From the NCBI RefSeq assembly GCF_023283765.1, contig NZ_JAKILG010000007.1:62001-126000 (forward strand): 64,000 nucleotides of DNA. The letters are read 5' to 3'. This document shows, piece after piece, positions 52,386 to 61,896 of this stretch. Each line of letters begins with the position of its first letter. Positions within the stretch are counted from its first letter, which is position 1. The notes under the pieces were generated by a model. The model saw only the letters and a program-made list of their open reading frames with translations, did no database searches and was not told the origin of the DNA. The stretch comes from Shewanella profunda. Lineage in GTDB: Bacteria; Pseudomonadota; Gammaproteobacteria; Enterobacterales; Shewanellaceae. Both the position numbers and the translations under genes were made by a program.

Positions 52386-54173
52386 ATGTCAAACAAGATA
52401 GCCAGCCGCCTAGATGCTATTCGTCGCGAACTCACCAGCACCCATTTAGATGCGTTTATCATTCCACGTGCCGACGAGTATTTAGGGGAATACGTACCAG
52501 AACATAACGAGCGTTTATACTGGGCGACGGACTTCACAGGTTCGGCAGGTATGGCTATCGTACTGAAAGATAAGGCAGCTATTTTTACTGATGGTCGTTA
52601 TACCGTCCAAGTTCGTTTGCAGGTCGATGCAACATTATTCAGTTACGAGAGCCTAACCGACACGCCGCAAATTGAATGGTTATGCGACACGCTCCCAGCA
52701 GGTTCCCGTGTGGGGTTTGATGCCCGTTTACACACCTTAGCTTGGTATGAAAATGCCAAAGCAACCTTAGGTAAGGCACAAATAGACTTAGTCGCGGTTG
52801 AGCAAAACCCAATCGACAAACATTGGCAAGAAAGACCCGCACCATCAAGCGCACCAATCACCCTGTTTAGCAACGATAGTGCAGGCAAAACCAGTCTACA
52901 AAAACGCACTGAAATTGGCGCCTTAGTCAAAAAAGCGGGGGCCGATGTCGCCTTAATCGCTGCCTTAGATTCCTTCTGTTGGCTGCTCAATATTCGTGGC
53001 AACGATGTACCTCGTTTACCCGTAGTGCTAGGCAGTGCCCTACTGCACGCCAATGGTGATATGACGCTTTACACCGATTTAGCTAAATTACCCCAAGGTA
53101 TCGAAGCCCATGTAGGTCAAGGTGTCAGTTTTAAAGCTGAGGTAGACCTTGCCGACACACTCGCCAGCTTAAAAGGCGTAAAACTGCTAGCCGATCCTAA
53201 TTCAGCCAATGCTTGGGCCCAAAATATCGCCCGTGATGCGGGGGCTAACTTAATTGCCGGAATCGATCCTGTTTCGCTACCTAAAGCACAAAAGAATGCC
53301 TCTGAACTTGCCGACATGCGAGCCAGCCATATCCGCGATGGCGTTGCAGTGAGTCGCTTCCTTGCTTGGTTAGATGCCGAAGTTACCGCTAAGCGTATGC
53401 ACGATGAAGCCACGCTTGCTGATAAATTAGAAAGCTTCCGCCTTGAGGATGTGCGTTATCGCCAGCCAAGTTTCGATACCATTTCAGCGGCGGGCCCCAA
53501 TGCCGCTATGTGTCATTACAATCACAACAATGGCACACCAGCAATGATGACCATGGATAGCATCTACTTAGTGGATTCTGGAGCTCAATATATTGATGGC
53601 ACCACGGATGTGACCCGTACCATTGCGATTGGTGAAGTGACCGATGAACAAAAGAAAATGGTCACTCTTGTGCTAAAAGGTCATATCGCCTTAGACCAAG
53701 CTCGCTTCCCTAAAGGCACAACAGGTCAACAACTCGATGCCTTTGCCCGTCAATATCTATGGCAGCATGGATTTGATTATGACCATGGCACAGGCCATGG
53801 CGTGGGTCATTTCTTGAGTGTGCACGAAGGTCCGCAGCGCATTGGTAAAAATGTCAACGCTATCGCACTAATGCCGGGGATGGTGCTCTCAAATGAACCC
53901 GGTTACTACCGTGCAGATAGTTTTGGCATTCGGCTCGAAAACCTAGTGGTAGTCCAGCACTGCGAAGCGCTTAAGGGGGCTGAACGTGAAATTTATGAGT
54001 TCGATGCCCTGACCTTAATTCCCATGGATTCGCGTCTTATTGATAAGAGCCTGTTAACCCAGGGTGAAATCAATTGGTTCAATACCTATCATCAAAAGGT
54101 GTTCAACACGCTCTCACCACTCATGTCGGGGGACGAACTCACTTGGCTGGCGCAGGCAACAAAAGCCATTTAA
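52386..54173 (+). CDS. Aminopeptidase P family metallopeptidase
   Basis: The 595-residue enzyme removes N-terminal residues preceding proline. It has the long eukaryote-like three-domain form: two creatinase-like N-terminal domains (about 5-310) and a pita-bread catalytic domain (about 320-595). Metal ligands are in DSGAQYIDGTTDVTRT (two Asp), GTGHGVGH (His) and NEPGYY with RLENL (Glu residues). GGAG lies upstream of ATG 52386, and an in-frame GTG at 52359 was rejected. A terminator follows at 54204-54233. Confidence 0.92.
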   Translation: MSNKIASRLDAIRRELTSTHLDAFIIPRADEYLGEYVPEHNERLYWATDFTGSAGMAIVLKDKAAIFTDGRYTVQVRLQVDATLFSYESLTDTPQIEWLCDTLPAGSRVGFDARLHTLAWYENAKATLGKAQIDLVAVEQNPIDKHWQERPAPSSAPITLFSNDSAGKTSLQKRTEIGALVKKAGADVALIAALDSFCWLLNIRGNDVPRLPVVLGSALLHANGDMTLYTDLAKLPQGIEAHVGQGVSFKAEVDLADTLASLKGVKLLADPNSANAWAQNIARDAGANLIAGIDPVSLPKAQKNASELADMRASHIRDGVAVSRFLAWLDAEVTAKRMHDEATLADKLESFRLEDVRYRQPSFDTISAAGPNAAMCHYNHNNGTPAMMTMDSIYLVDSGAQYIDGTTDVTRTIAIGEVTDEQKKMVTLVLKGHIALDQARFPKGTTGQQLDAFARQYLWQHGFDYDHGTGHGVGHFLSVHEGPQRIGKNVNAIALMPGMVLSNEPGYYRADSFGIRLENLVVVQHCEALKGAEREIYEFDALTLIPMDSRLIDKSLLTQGEINWFNTYHQKVFNTLSPLMSGDELTWLAQATKAI

Positions 54174-54791
54174 GCGACTTCTGCCAATAATTGACCAACG
54201 CTAAACCCCTTAAGCCAATAAGCTTAAGGGGTTGTTGTCATGTTTATTTTACAACCGCTGATACCCTATCTGTTGCGCCATCATCCTTAAACCTTTATCT
54301 AAAGAGGTTTGGAATAGCACTTCAACTTAATGATTAATTTCAATAAAACCATCAACTAAGACTGACTCAAAGTGTTTACTTTGCCTTCAACAGTCAAGTC
54401 AATTGCCTCTTACTGGCTGAAAAAGCGGGGAAATCCGCGACATAAGTCCAATATGTCGCAACCTGATTTTCACTTAAGCTAGCGCGAGCTTTTACTCAAA
54501 TGAACAACGATAAAAGTGCCTATATAGAAAATACTGAAATTGATAAATTAACAGCATAAACGCTCGTTTGAATGCCAATTTAAAACAGTAAAAACTTTTT
54601 ATTTTGCAATAACTTACAAATATGACAAATAATTGATTATCACAGGGACAAAGTGGAAAACCACTCTCCTAATACCCACACAAAAATGATAGTCTTATCA
54701 CACAATAAGCTGGCGACAATGAGCGCTAGCGCATAGTTAAACACCTATTTACACCCTAAATCACAATATCGGCCTTGAATGGACACACTAC
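54174..54791. other. 618-bp intergenic region upstream of the second chemoreceptor
   Basis: Apart from the terminator at 54204-54233, the region is AT-rich and must contain the chemoreceptor promoter. I found no small gene, RNA gene or clear repeat. Confidence 0.4.
54204..54233 (+). terminator. Terminator after aminopeptidase P
   Basis: AACCCCTTAAGC and GCTTAAGGGGTT form a perfect 12-bp stem with loop CAATAA, followed by GTTGTCATGTTTATTTT. Confidence 0.75.
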
Positions 54792-56360
54792 ATGAGCCAG
54801 AGTAACGCAACAGCACATCGATTCATCAGCATGGAGCATACCGCTCAAGAAATACGTTTAACGCCACAAGATGAACTCATATCTACCACGGATACCCGCG
54901 GTATTATTACCTATGTTAATGATCGCTTTGTCGAAGTTTCTGGCTATACTGCCCAAGAACTGATGGGTAGTCCCCACAATATGGTTCGCCATCCCGATAT
55001 GCCAAGTGCCGCTTTTAAAGAAATGTGGGGAAAGCTTAAATCAGGCCAATCTTGGCGGGGCATAGTGAAGAATCGCTGTAAAAATGGGGGATTCTATTGG
55101 GTCGATGCTTTTGTCTCACCGTTATTTGAAAACGGTACTATCGTGGGATATCAGTCAGTTCGCATCCAACCTAAAGCCCCCTATGTGACTAAAGCTACCC
55201 ATATTTATCAGAGACTTAAACAAGATAAACCCATTCATAAGCCCTTAAGTTTGATGCAAAAACGCTTAGTCTCCGCAGTGGTAGCTTCTACAGGCTTGCT
55301 GATTGCGGGTTATTTTTGGGGCTGGGGCGTGATCATTGCGGGAGCCGTGCTGATGACGCTAAATTTAGCTATCTTCTATGACGAGGCCTTTCGTATTCCT
55401 GCTAAGCTCATGGAAATGCAAGAAAAATATGACTCAATAAGTCGTTATATTTATTCTGGTGCAGATACCTCTTCGATTCTCGATTTCCAGCTAATTATGC
55501 TACAAGCCAAAATGAATGGCGTGCTTGGTCGTACCCAAGATCAAGCTAATCAATTACATATCATTTCAGATCAGTTAGTTGTAACCACAGAACAAACCTA
55601 TGTGAGTTTAGATCAAGAAAAAAACCAACTAGAACAGCTTGCCAGCGCTATGGAGGAAATGAATTCAACCATCACCGAAGTCGCCCAAAACACCCACCTA
55701 ACCTCAACAAATATCAATACGGCCTATGAGCTTTGCCTTAAAAGCAGCGCCAATATGAAGGCCAATACTCAAAAAGTTGAGTTATTAGCTAAATCCGTTG
55801 CCGATGCGGCCAATAACGCCCATCAATTAAATAAAGAAGCTGAACGGGTTGCCAATGCCATGGGGGAAATTGACTCTATTGCTGAGCAAACTAACCTGCT
55901 CGCCCTCAATGCCGCTATTGAAGCCGCCCGTGCGGGTGAACAAGGACGTGGTTTTGCTGTCGTTGCCGATGAAGTTCGCGCCCTATCAAGCCGAACACAA
56001 TTATCAACCAACAGCATTTCTCGCAGTATAGATAAAATGTTTAACATGCTGAATGCTTGGGCAAAAGAAATGGAGCTAAGTCGTAGGCAAGCGGAGCTTT
56101 GCGCCAGCGATATTCAAATTTCAGCCGATAATGTCAATACTCTTTATCAAGAGGTGAGCGAAATTCACAACTTCGCCCAACAAAATGCCGTTGCGGCCAA
56201 TCAGCAGCGTCAGGTAGTTAATGAAATCACTCGTAATATTCATTCAATCACCCAAGCCAGCAGAGAGAACCTCGCTGCAACCCATCAAATTAGTGATGCC
56301 GCAAATAACCTCAAACACAATGCTGAAAAAGCCCGAGGTCTACGCAGCGCCTTTGGCTAG
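54792..56360 (+). CDS. PAS-domain methyl-accepting chemotaxis protein (second copy)
   Basis: The 522-residue Aer-like chemoreceptor has a PAS domain (about 25-125, with [11 protein letters not shown] and [14 protein letters not shown]), a hydrophobic pair (about 160-200) and a signalling domain with the tip sequence [20 protein letters not shown] (about 357-376). It is strongly similar to the receptor at 8469-10055 in the PAS half but less so in the linker and C-terminus, so it is a diverged paralogue. Redox or energy taxis is the likely role. It is a single gene. Confidence 0.92.
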   Translation: MSQSNATAHRFISMEHTAQEIRLTPQDELISTTDTRGIITYVNDRFVEVSGYTAQELMGSPHNMVRHPDMPSAAFKEMWGKLKSGQSWRGIVKNRCKNGGFYWVDAFVSPLFENGTIVGYQSVRIQPKAPYVTKATHIYQRLKQDKPIHKPLSLMQKRLVSAVVASTGLLIAGYFWGWGVIIAGAVLMTLNLAIFYDEAFRIPAKLMEMQEKYDSISRYIYSGADTSSILDFQLIMLQAKMNGVLGRTQDQANQLHIISDQLVVTTEQTYVSLDQEKNQLEQLASAMEEMNSTITEVAQNTHLTSTNINTAYELCLKSSANMKANTQKVELLAKSVADAANNAHQLNKEAERVANAMGEIDSIAEQTNLLALNAAIEAARAGEQGRGFAVVADEVRALSSRTQLSTNSISRSIDKMFNMLNAWAKEMELSRRQAELCASDIQISADNVNTLYQEVSEIHNFAQQNAVAANQQRQVVNEITRNIHSITQASRENLAATHQISDAANNLKHNAEKARGLRSAFG

Positions 56361-56714
56361 GACGTGTTGATGAGCCCCTATATTTTTTAATGGGATATTG
56401 GGGCTACACCTTAGCGATTGGCGATAGATAAGATTGCATACCATTTGAAGAGCCATTCTAGGGCGCGATTATTTCCTAAACATAATGCACAGAGTCCCTG
56501 TCATTACAGATAAAATCCCAACAGGTTAAAAAGTACAGGTTTTAACCTGAAATTTTGCTATACTCCGCGCCCGCCATTTTTCTTATGAATCTGAGTGGAA
56601 GAATGAGCAAGCCAGTGCCTTACTGCTAACACCAATAGAAAATATCGGACCAGTTAAGCAGAGTAAACGCTTTGGCGCTTGAGTGTTTGAATAAGTGAAT
56701 GATAGGAATCCAAA
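56361..56714. other. Leader/promoter region of the RNA helicase gene
   Basis: The region opens with GACGTGTTGATGAG, resembling the end of the MITE at 31767. It then contains an inverted repeat CAGGTTAAAA/TTTTAACCTG (56523-56550) next to a likely -10 (TATACT, 56560-56565). A short frame with a ribosome site (56603-56629) lies in the leader before the helicase. Nothing else was recognised. Confidence 0.45.
56523..56565 (+). promoter_or_regulatory. Putative promoter with overlapping palindrome
   Basis: CAGGTTAAAA and TTTTAACCTG form a perfect inverted repeat with an 8-base spacer ending 9 bp before TATACT. The palindrome covers the expected -35 region, suggesting a repressor site. The leader to the helicase start would be about 140 nt. 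Confidence 0.45.
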
Positions 56715-58016
56715 ATGAGATTTGAATCTTTTAGTTTTTCCCCCGAGATTTTGCGCGCTATCTCAGATTGCGGTTATCAACAAATGACGCCTATTCAGCA
56801 GCAAGCGATACCCGCCATCCGCCGCGGTCAAGACGTGCTTGCCAGTGCCCAAACGGGTACAGGTAAAACCGCCGCCTTTGCACTGCCGATCCTACAAAAG
56901 ATGGTGGAAAACCCAAGCGAAACCTTAAAGTCGAATGCGCGCGTATTAATTCTTACACCAACACGCGAGCTTGCCGCTCAAGTGGCAGATAACGTCACGG
57001 CTTACTGTAAATATTTAAACTTCAGCGTGTTAACTATTTACGGCGGCGTAAAGATAGAGACGCAGGCGCAAAAGCTGAAACGCGGTGCCGATGTTATAGT
57101 CGCGACCCCAGGTCGTTTACTCGAACACTTAACAGCCTGTAATTTAAGCTTATCAAACGTCGATTTTTTAGTCCTAGATGAAGCCGACCGTATGCTGGAT
57201 ATGGGCTTTAGCGCCGATATTCAAAAAATTCTGCAAGCAGTAAATAAAAAGCGTCAAAACTTGTTGTTCTCAGCCACCTTCTCCAGCGCAGTAAAAAAGC
57301 TGGCAAACGATATGATGGTTAAACCGCAGGTGATCAGCGTCGATAAGCAAAACACCACCGCAGATACCGTAAGCCAAGTCGTTTATCCGGTAGAACAACG
57401 CCGTAAACGCGAGTTACTTTCTGAGCTTATCGGTAAGAAAAACTGGCAACAGGTATTGGTTTTTACCGCAACACGCGATGCCGCCGATACCTTAGTCAAA
57501 GAATTAAATTTAGATGGCATTCCCTCTGAAGTGGTCCACGGAGAAAAAGGCCAAGGTAGCCGTCGCCGTGCCCTACGCGAATTTGTTGCTGGTGATGTAC
57601 GAGTGTTAGTCGCCACCGAAGTCGCCGCCCGCGGTTTAGATATTCCAAGCCTTGAATACGTGGTTAACTACGACTTACCTTTCCTCGCCGAAGATTATGT
57701 GCACCGTATCGGTCGTACTGGCCGTGCGGGTAAAACAGGGGTTGCTATTTCATTTGTAAGCCGCGAAGAAGAGCGTACGTTAGCCGATATCGAAAAATTG
57801 ATTGGTCAACAAATTCGCCGCGTCACAGTACCAGGTTATGAAGTGGGTAGCCGCGAGTTGCTATTAAAACAACTGCAGACCCGCCGCAGCTTTGCCAAGA
57901 AACAGCAAAGAACTGACAACGTTGGCGCTCAAGTTGCGGCAGAGAAAAACATGCAAGGCCGCCGCGTAAAAATGAAGGTTGGTCAAGCACCGAGCAAGGC
58001 CAAAAAACTAAAATAA
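56715..58016 (+). CDS. rhlE: DEAD-box ATP-dependent RNA helicase, RhlE-like
   Basis: The 433-residue helicase has all core motifs: Q motif (MTPIQQQAIP), motif I AQTGTGKT, PTRELA, TPGRL, DEAD, SAT, ARGLDIP and HRIGRTGRAG. A short basic C-terminal tail (after about residue 375) ends in KMKVGQAPSKAKKLK. It unwinds structured RNA in ribosome assembly or cold adaptation. The family is certain and the RhlE subgroup likely. The long leader suggests post-transcriptional control. A strong terminator follows. Confidence 0.92.
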   Translation: MRFESFSFSPEILRAISDCGYQQMTPIQQQAIPAIRRGQDVLASAQTGTGKTAAFALPILQKMVENPSETLKSNARVLILTPTRELAAQVADNVTAYCKYLNFSVLTIYGGVKIETQAQKLKRGADVIVATPGRLLEHLTACNLSLSNVDFLVLDEADRMLDMGFSADIQKILQAVNKKRQNLLFSATFSSAVKKLANDMMVKPQVISVDKQNTTADTVSQVVYPVEQRRKRELLSELIGKKNWQQVLVFTATRDAADTLVKELNLDGIPSEVVHGEKGQGSRRRALREFVAGDVRVLVATEVAARGLDIPSLEYVVNYDLPFLAEDYVHRIGRTGRAGKTGVAISFVSREEERTLADIEKLIGQQIRRVTVPGYEVGSRELLLKQLQTRRSFAKKQQRTDNVGAQVAAEKNMQGRRVKMKVGQAPSKAKKLK

Positions 58017-58068
58017 TCATCAGTTGATTTAATTTATAAGTATTTGTCAGTACTGATAGTATCTGCTT

Positions 58069-58098
58069 AAAAAAGCGTCCATATCTGGGCGCTTTTTT
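58069..58098 (+). terminator. Terminator after the helicase gene
   Basis: AAAAAAGCGTCC pairs with GGGCGCTTTTTT around loop ATATCT, with the T-run built into the 3' arm. It lies 52 bp after the helicase stop. Confidence 0.85.
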
Positions 58099-58149
58099 AT
58101 ACTCACTCACATATAAACTTCACAACTTTTTATTTCACTGCATATTATC

Positions 58150-59039
58150 TCACTGCATAATGTTACCAAATAACGCTTGAAGCCTTGTTTCATCTATACT
58201 ATTTGCGCCACGCCAACCAGCCAGTGGAAGAATAATATCCGAGCGACTACTTCCTGGATATTTTATATTACAGATATCGGTGAAATGGGTAAATCCATCA
58301 TATAAAGGTTTTACATAGGGATTTGGCATAATACCCAATTCAGCTAACACCATTAGTTGTCCGCGAAAATTATACTTTTCATAATTAGGAATAATTTTTG
58401 CTTTTTTGATGCGTTGTTCTAATTTTCCAGGTGTTTCATCTTGAGGTGCTTGGCGGATCATATCAATTAATGAGGTAAATATGCTGATATCCACTTGTGT
58501 AGGAGTACAAGGAGGAATGGTAGTAAACTCTTCTAATTCAACAAGATTACACACCATCTTTCGTTCCATACACTCCCAGCATAGCAGCTGAATATTTTAT
58601 GTCCTTTTTCTATCCAAACATTTCTTCTTATTGAGCAAACGGGGCAAACATCTCCATCGTTGATCATTTTATGTTCAGGAACCGCTTGGGCAAATAAATA
58701 ACTTAATATGGGTTGTCTTCCCCTCGGAAAACTTGAAAAACCACATATATATGCTGCGAGTAAGTTTTCAATTGATAGATGAGGATGCTCGAGCAACGCT
58801 TTATAAGCGTGAATACATTCATCATGAGTATATTTTACAATCTCATTAACAGGATAACCACTCTGTTCAAGAGCCAGTATTTCTATATTCGATAAACTGC
58901 AATTGGAATAGTGTGTTGTCCCCGAATCGCAATCAAACTTGTCACCATTATCTATTCTTTGCATATATCCGTTTTCGCCTTTGATATATGACTTCTTAAA
59001 ATAGATTTTCTTTAATATTTTAAATAATCCCTTATCCAT
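58150..59039 (-). pseudogene. Frameshifted gene of unknown function with a zinc ribbon split by the shift
   Basis: Two overlapping minus-strand frames (59039-58533 and 58569-58150) look like one gene of about 290 residues. The upstream frame holds CPVC near residue 130. The downstream frame, extended back past its apparent start, reads LLCWECMERKMVC, providing the second CxxC of a zinc ribbon. Adding one A to the AAAA run (plus-strand 58595-58598) would join them and avoid an intervening TAA. The family is not recognised. This could be a true pseudogene, a recent mutation or a sequencing error. Confidence 0.65.
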
Positions 59040-59454
59040 TTACAGCTCCCCGTTATTGAAGATTTATTGCAAAATATCATGCTACAGTGCGATACCACTT
59101 CACTCGTTTTTAATCGCCTTAATATTATGCTGGAATCACAAGAGGATACAAAGGGTTATAGCTCTGAATATATCAACGACCCCAACCTAATCTATATAAC
59201 ATTTGTACGGTTATCTGAACACACTTGTAAGAATTCTCTGTAATTGCCGCTCTTTTAAAACTAAATTAAGAGCCTAATATGCAAATAGCTTCGATCTCAA
59301 GTTTAGTGACCTCAGCACAATAAGTGGCTTAGAAGATGGGCGGCTCACAAGAATCATTATCGGTTTAACGACTGCTTTGTTAAACTAGCTGCGCCGCAAT
59401 CAATATCGCCCAAGTTCAATGAGATAAATCCCTTTAGCCCGCGGCGGAGTCATA
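59040..59454. other. Intergenic region before the DUF2913 gene
   Basis: A 54-codon frame with ATG at 59079 and stop at 59243 (starting MLQCDTTSLVFNRL) lies here without a clear ribosome site. It may be a remnant or chance. No RNA gene or repeat was recognised. Confidence 0.35.
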
Positions 59455-60090
59455 ATGAATTCTCAAACCTATAATCAAGCTGTGCTCGAACTCGCCCTTG
59501 CGGGAATAGCCGATTTAACCGCTTCAGCACAAACCAAGAAAGCCCAACGCACAGCCGCGCAGGAAAGCCATTTTTTGTGCAATTGGATGGTCGAGTCCCT
59601 TAAAGAAAAACGCTTTTCTAAACTCGTCGCCGATGACTTAACGGCATGGATACGTTTGGCACGCAGTCAAGGCGCTGGTGCCAACCTTAAGCATTTATTA
59701 GAACGTATTGTGCACCAATATCAAGCCGTTGAAACAACAGAACAAGCTTTAGGCACCGCATTAAACGCTATGATCGATGAACTTAAACAGGCTAATTGGT
59801 TGGTGTTTACTGATACTGAAATCACCGCCAAGCTGAAACTCGATGCCGAGGGTCAATCTAGCTTAGTAATTGATACAAAAGAGTTTAGTCAACATATCAA
59901 AGATAATCAGCTCATTAAGCCAATTAATTTATATGTTCGTGCCGATGAGCAACAACTCACGCGCATCGCCTTATCTCACGGTTTATTGCTAAGCCAAGGT
60001 AATAAAAAATCCAGCTTAATTAAGCACCATAAAACCTACCAAATTTACCCAGATAATCAGCTACCAGCATTGTGCCAACTATTAGCTTAA
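59455..60090 (+). CDS. DUF2913 family protein
   Basis: The 211-residue cytoplasmic protein resembles the DUF2913 family common in Shewanella and Vibrio. The N-terminal half is helical (ALAGIADLTAS, CNWMVESLKEKRF) and the C-terminal half ends in a beta-rich stretch (YQIYPDNQLPALCQLLA). It has no known motif of catalysis. GGCGGAGTC lies upstream of ATG 59455. Its function is unknown. Confidence 0.7.
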   Translation: MNSQTYNQAVLELALAGIADLTASAQTKKAQRTAAQESHFLCNWMVESLKEKRFSKLVADDLTAWIRLARSQGAGANLKHLLERIVHQYQAVETTEQALGTALNAMIDELKQANWLVFTDTEITAKLKLDAEGQSSLVIDTKEFSQHIKDNQLIKPINLYVRADEQQLTRIALSHGLLLSQGNKKSSLIKHHKTYQIYPDNQLPALCQLLA

Positions 60091-60192
60091 GATCATAAAA
60101 ACCTTAGAAAATATAAATGCTGTGCAATCATTCCTGGTAACTATTTGGCCTTAAACTGGTCGGTTCAAAATTCAGGAGCAAGCTAGCAAATC

Positions 60193-60510
60193 CTATGCAT
60201 TGCTCGCTTTGTTAGGTGGACTGACAGTTTTAGGGTTCAATACTAATCGTTTCCCCTCATTTAAGTAGGTTGTGCACGCCACTCGCAGCAAAGAGGCAAA
60301 ATTAGCCACTCGCCCATGGCGAGCTAACACTTCGCGATAGATGCGGGTTAAAAAGGCGGCCACACTGAGTTCGGCTTCATCGGCGATATCTTCTATTATT
60401 TGCCAAAAAACCGCTTCAAGACGCACACTGGTGACGACGCCATCGATACGAATTGAGCGGGTTTTAAGCTCGAACAGTTCGGGTTCGGCGCCAGAATAGA
60501 TTTCACACAC
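60193..60510 (-). CDS. Ribbon-helix-helix domain protein
   Basis: The 105-residue protein has a ribbon-helix-helix DNA-binding domain (about 15-80): a strand RSIRIDGVVTSVRLEAVFW followed by helices IIEDIADEAELSVAAFLTRIYREV and FASLLRVACTTYL. This matches the PF13467-type family of small putative regulators. Its target is unknown. It is followed on the same strand by nothing related and preceded by the DJ-1-like gene. Confidence 0.82.
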   Translation of the reverse strand: MCEIYSGAEPELFELKTRSIRIDGVVTSVRLEAVFWQIIEDIADEAELSVAAFLTRIYREVLARHGRVANFASLLRVACTTYLNEGKRLVLNPKTVSPPNKASNA

Positions 60511-60576
60511 ACTCTTGCTCCCCTTAGGTGTCTACCCGAACTGTTATGCCATAAAACCAAGCTAAATCATATTAGG

Positions 60577-61137
60577 TTAGCTAAGCAACTTATTAAATTG
60601 TGCGAGCCATGCAGGATGCGCAGGCCAAGCGGGTGCGGTGACAAGCTTGCCATCGGTAATAGCTTCCGTTACTGCAATCTCGCAATATTCAGCGCCAGCT
60701 TGCCTCACTTCGGGAGCACATGCGGGGTAGGCTGAAACCTTTTTACCAGCAACAACATCTGCCGCCGTCAACAACTGCGCACCATGGCAAATGGCCGCCA
60801 TGGGTTTATCTTGCTCCGAAAATGCTTTAACTAAATTCAGCACTAAAGGATTTAAACGTAAATATTCTGGCGCTCGGCCTCCTGGTAACAACAAAGCATC
60901 GAAATGATTGGCACTCACCTTCGCAAAATCGCCATTTAGAGCAAAGAGATGTCCTGGCTTTTCGGTGTAGGTTTGGTCGCCTTCAAAATCATGGATTGCA
61001 GTTTTAATGGTTTGTCCGGCGATTTTATCAGGGCAAACAACGGTCACTTGATGCCCTACCATTTGCAGGGCCTGAAACGGCACCATTAACTCGTAATCTT
61101 CGACAAAATCACCCGCGATGATCAAAATTTTGGCCAT
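60577..61137 (-). CDS. DJ-1/PfpI family protein
   Basis: The 186-residue protein has the DJ-1/PfpI fold and the nucleophile elbow AICHGAQLL (Cys about residue 117). A Glu in the GDFVEDYE loop near the N-terminus fits the catalytic Glu. Family members include glyoxalase III, deglycases and proteases, and which applies is not clear. AAAAGGAG precedes ATG 61137, and it is transcribed alone. Confidence 0.9.
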   Translation of the reverse strand: MAKILIIAGDFVEDYELMVPFQALQMVGHQVTVVCPDKIAGQTIKTAIHDFEGDQTYTEKPGHLFALNGDFAKVSANHFDALLLPGGRAPEYLRLNPLVLNLVKAFSEQDKPMAAICHGAQLLTAADVVAGKKVSAYPACAPEVRQAGAEYCEIAVTEAITDGKLVTAPAWPAHPAWLAQFNKLLS

Positions 61138-61266
61138 GGTAAACTCCTTTTATTGGGATAGTTTCTAAATGAAAGTTTGGAATATCGCTCTGATCCACCT
61201 CCCCACTTTACTCCCCTTGCAGTGACAAAGGTAACAACCAAATACTACAAATTTATTCCAGTAAAA

Positions 61267-61284
61267 AAGCGCCCGTAGGCGCTT
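61267..61284 (-). terminator. Hairpin terminator between yfaU-like gene block and DJ-1 gene
   Basis: AAGCGCC-CGTA-GGCGCTT is a perfect 7-bp stem flanked by A-rich and T-rich sides. It lies downstream of the minus-strand gene ending at 61357 and upstream of the DJ-1 gene. Confidence 0.65.
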
Positions 61285-61356
61285 ATTTATAGTAGTTATA
61301 TAAGCCAAAACACTCAATTAGGCACTCTATAACTCAGCGAGGATCATGACTTAACA

Positions 61357-61887
61357 TCAGTATGACCACTCATAGGGATCGTAATTAGCCAGAACTTCAG
61401 CATAACTGTGGCTCAATCCTTGGGTAGAGTAATAATAACCTTTACCCTGATTATCCACAGCGTAAAAAATATCCTCAGTTCCGGCCTGCTGTGGCAACTG
61501 ATCTCGGGTACTCGCCAGCTTGAGTTCATCATAATGGTAGGGTGCGAAGGTCAGTACACTTTCCTCAAACACCGCAGTATGACGGCAACTGTTGCGTCGG
61601 ATCTGAGCGGCAATGGCCTCAAGATCCTCCCCACGATTAAGGGCTAACCACTGTTCAGCATAGCGTTCGACGATGAACTTTTCGGAATAAAAATAATGAT
61701 CTTTACCCGATAGTCGCATCTGAATATCCGCGTAATCCCCATTGAGGATCAAACTAATATAACGGCTAACTGTTTGGCTACAATCCCACTCGAGTCCAGC
61801 CACGGCGGTAATTTGCTCCGCCGTGACTAAACGCCCGTGCTGACTGAATACTCTGATATATCCCACAAGTTCAATCATAGTGTTCAA
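61357..61887 (-). CDS. Hypothetical protein, possibly YdhW-like
   Basis: This 176-residue cytoplasmic protein directly follows the YdhV-like oxidoreductase gene (9 bp), as ydhW follows ydhV in E. coli. That position is the main basis for the tentative name; I do not recognise its own sequence. It has an N-terminal helix-turn-helix-like segment (LVTAEQITAVAGLEWDCSQTVSRYI) and a tyrosine-rich C-terminus (KGYYYSTQGLSHSYAEVL). It may be an accessory or assembly factor for the oxidoreductase. Confidence 0.6.
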   Translation of the reverse strand: MNTMIELVGYIRVFSQHGRLVTAEQITAVAGLEWDCSQTVSRYISLILNGDYADIQMRLSGKDHYFYSEKFIVERYAEQWLALNRGEDLEAIAAQIRRNSCRHTAVFEESVLTFAPYHYDELKLASTRDQLPQQAGTEDIFYAVDNQGKGYYYSTQGLSHSYAEVLANYDPYEWSY

Positions 61888-61896
61888 CTATAGTTT

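Noticed and set aside
58595..58598. Programmed -1 frameshift as explanation for the split gene
   Set aside because: No proper X XXY YYZ slippery heptamer is found at the junction and the new frame has a stop just before the run, so a mutational one-base loss is simpler.
59079..59243. 54-codon plus frame upstream of the DUF2913 gene
   Set aside because: No ribosome site and no family resemblance; noted in the intergenic entry only.
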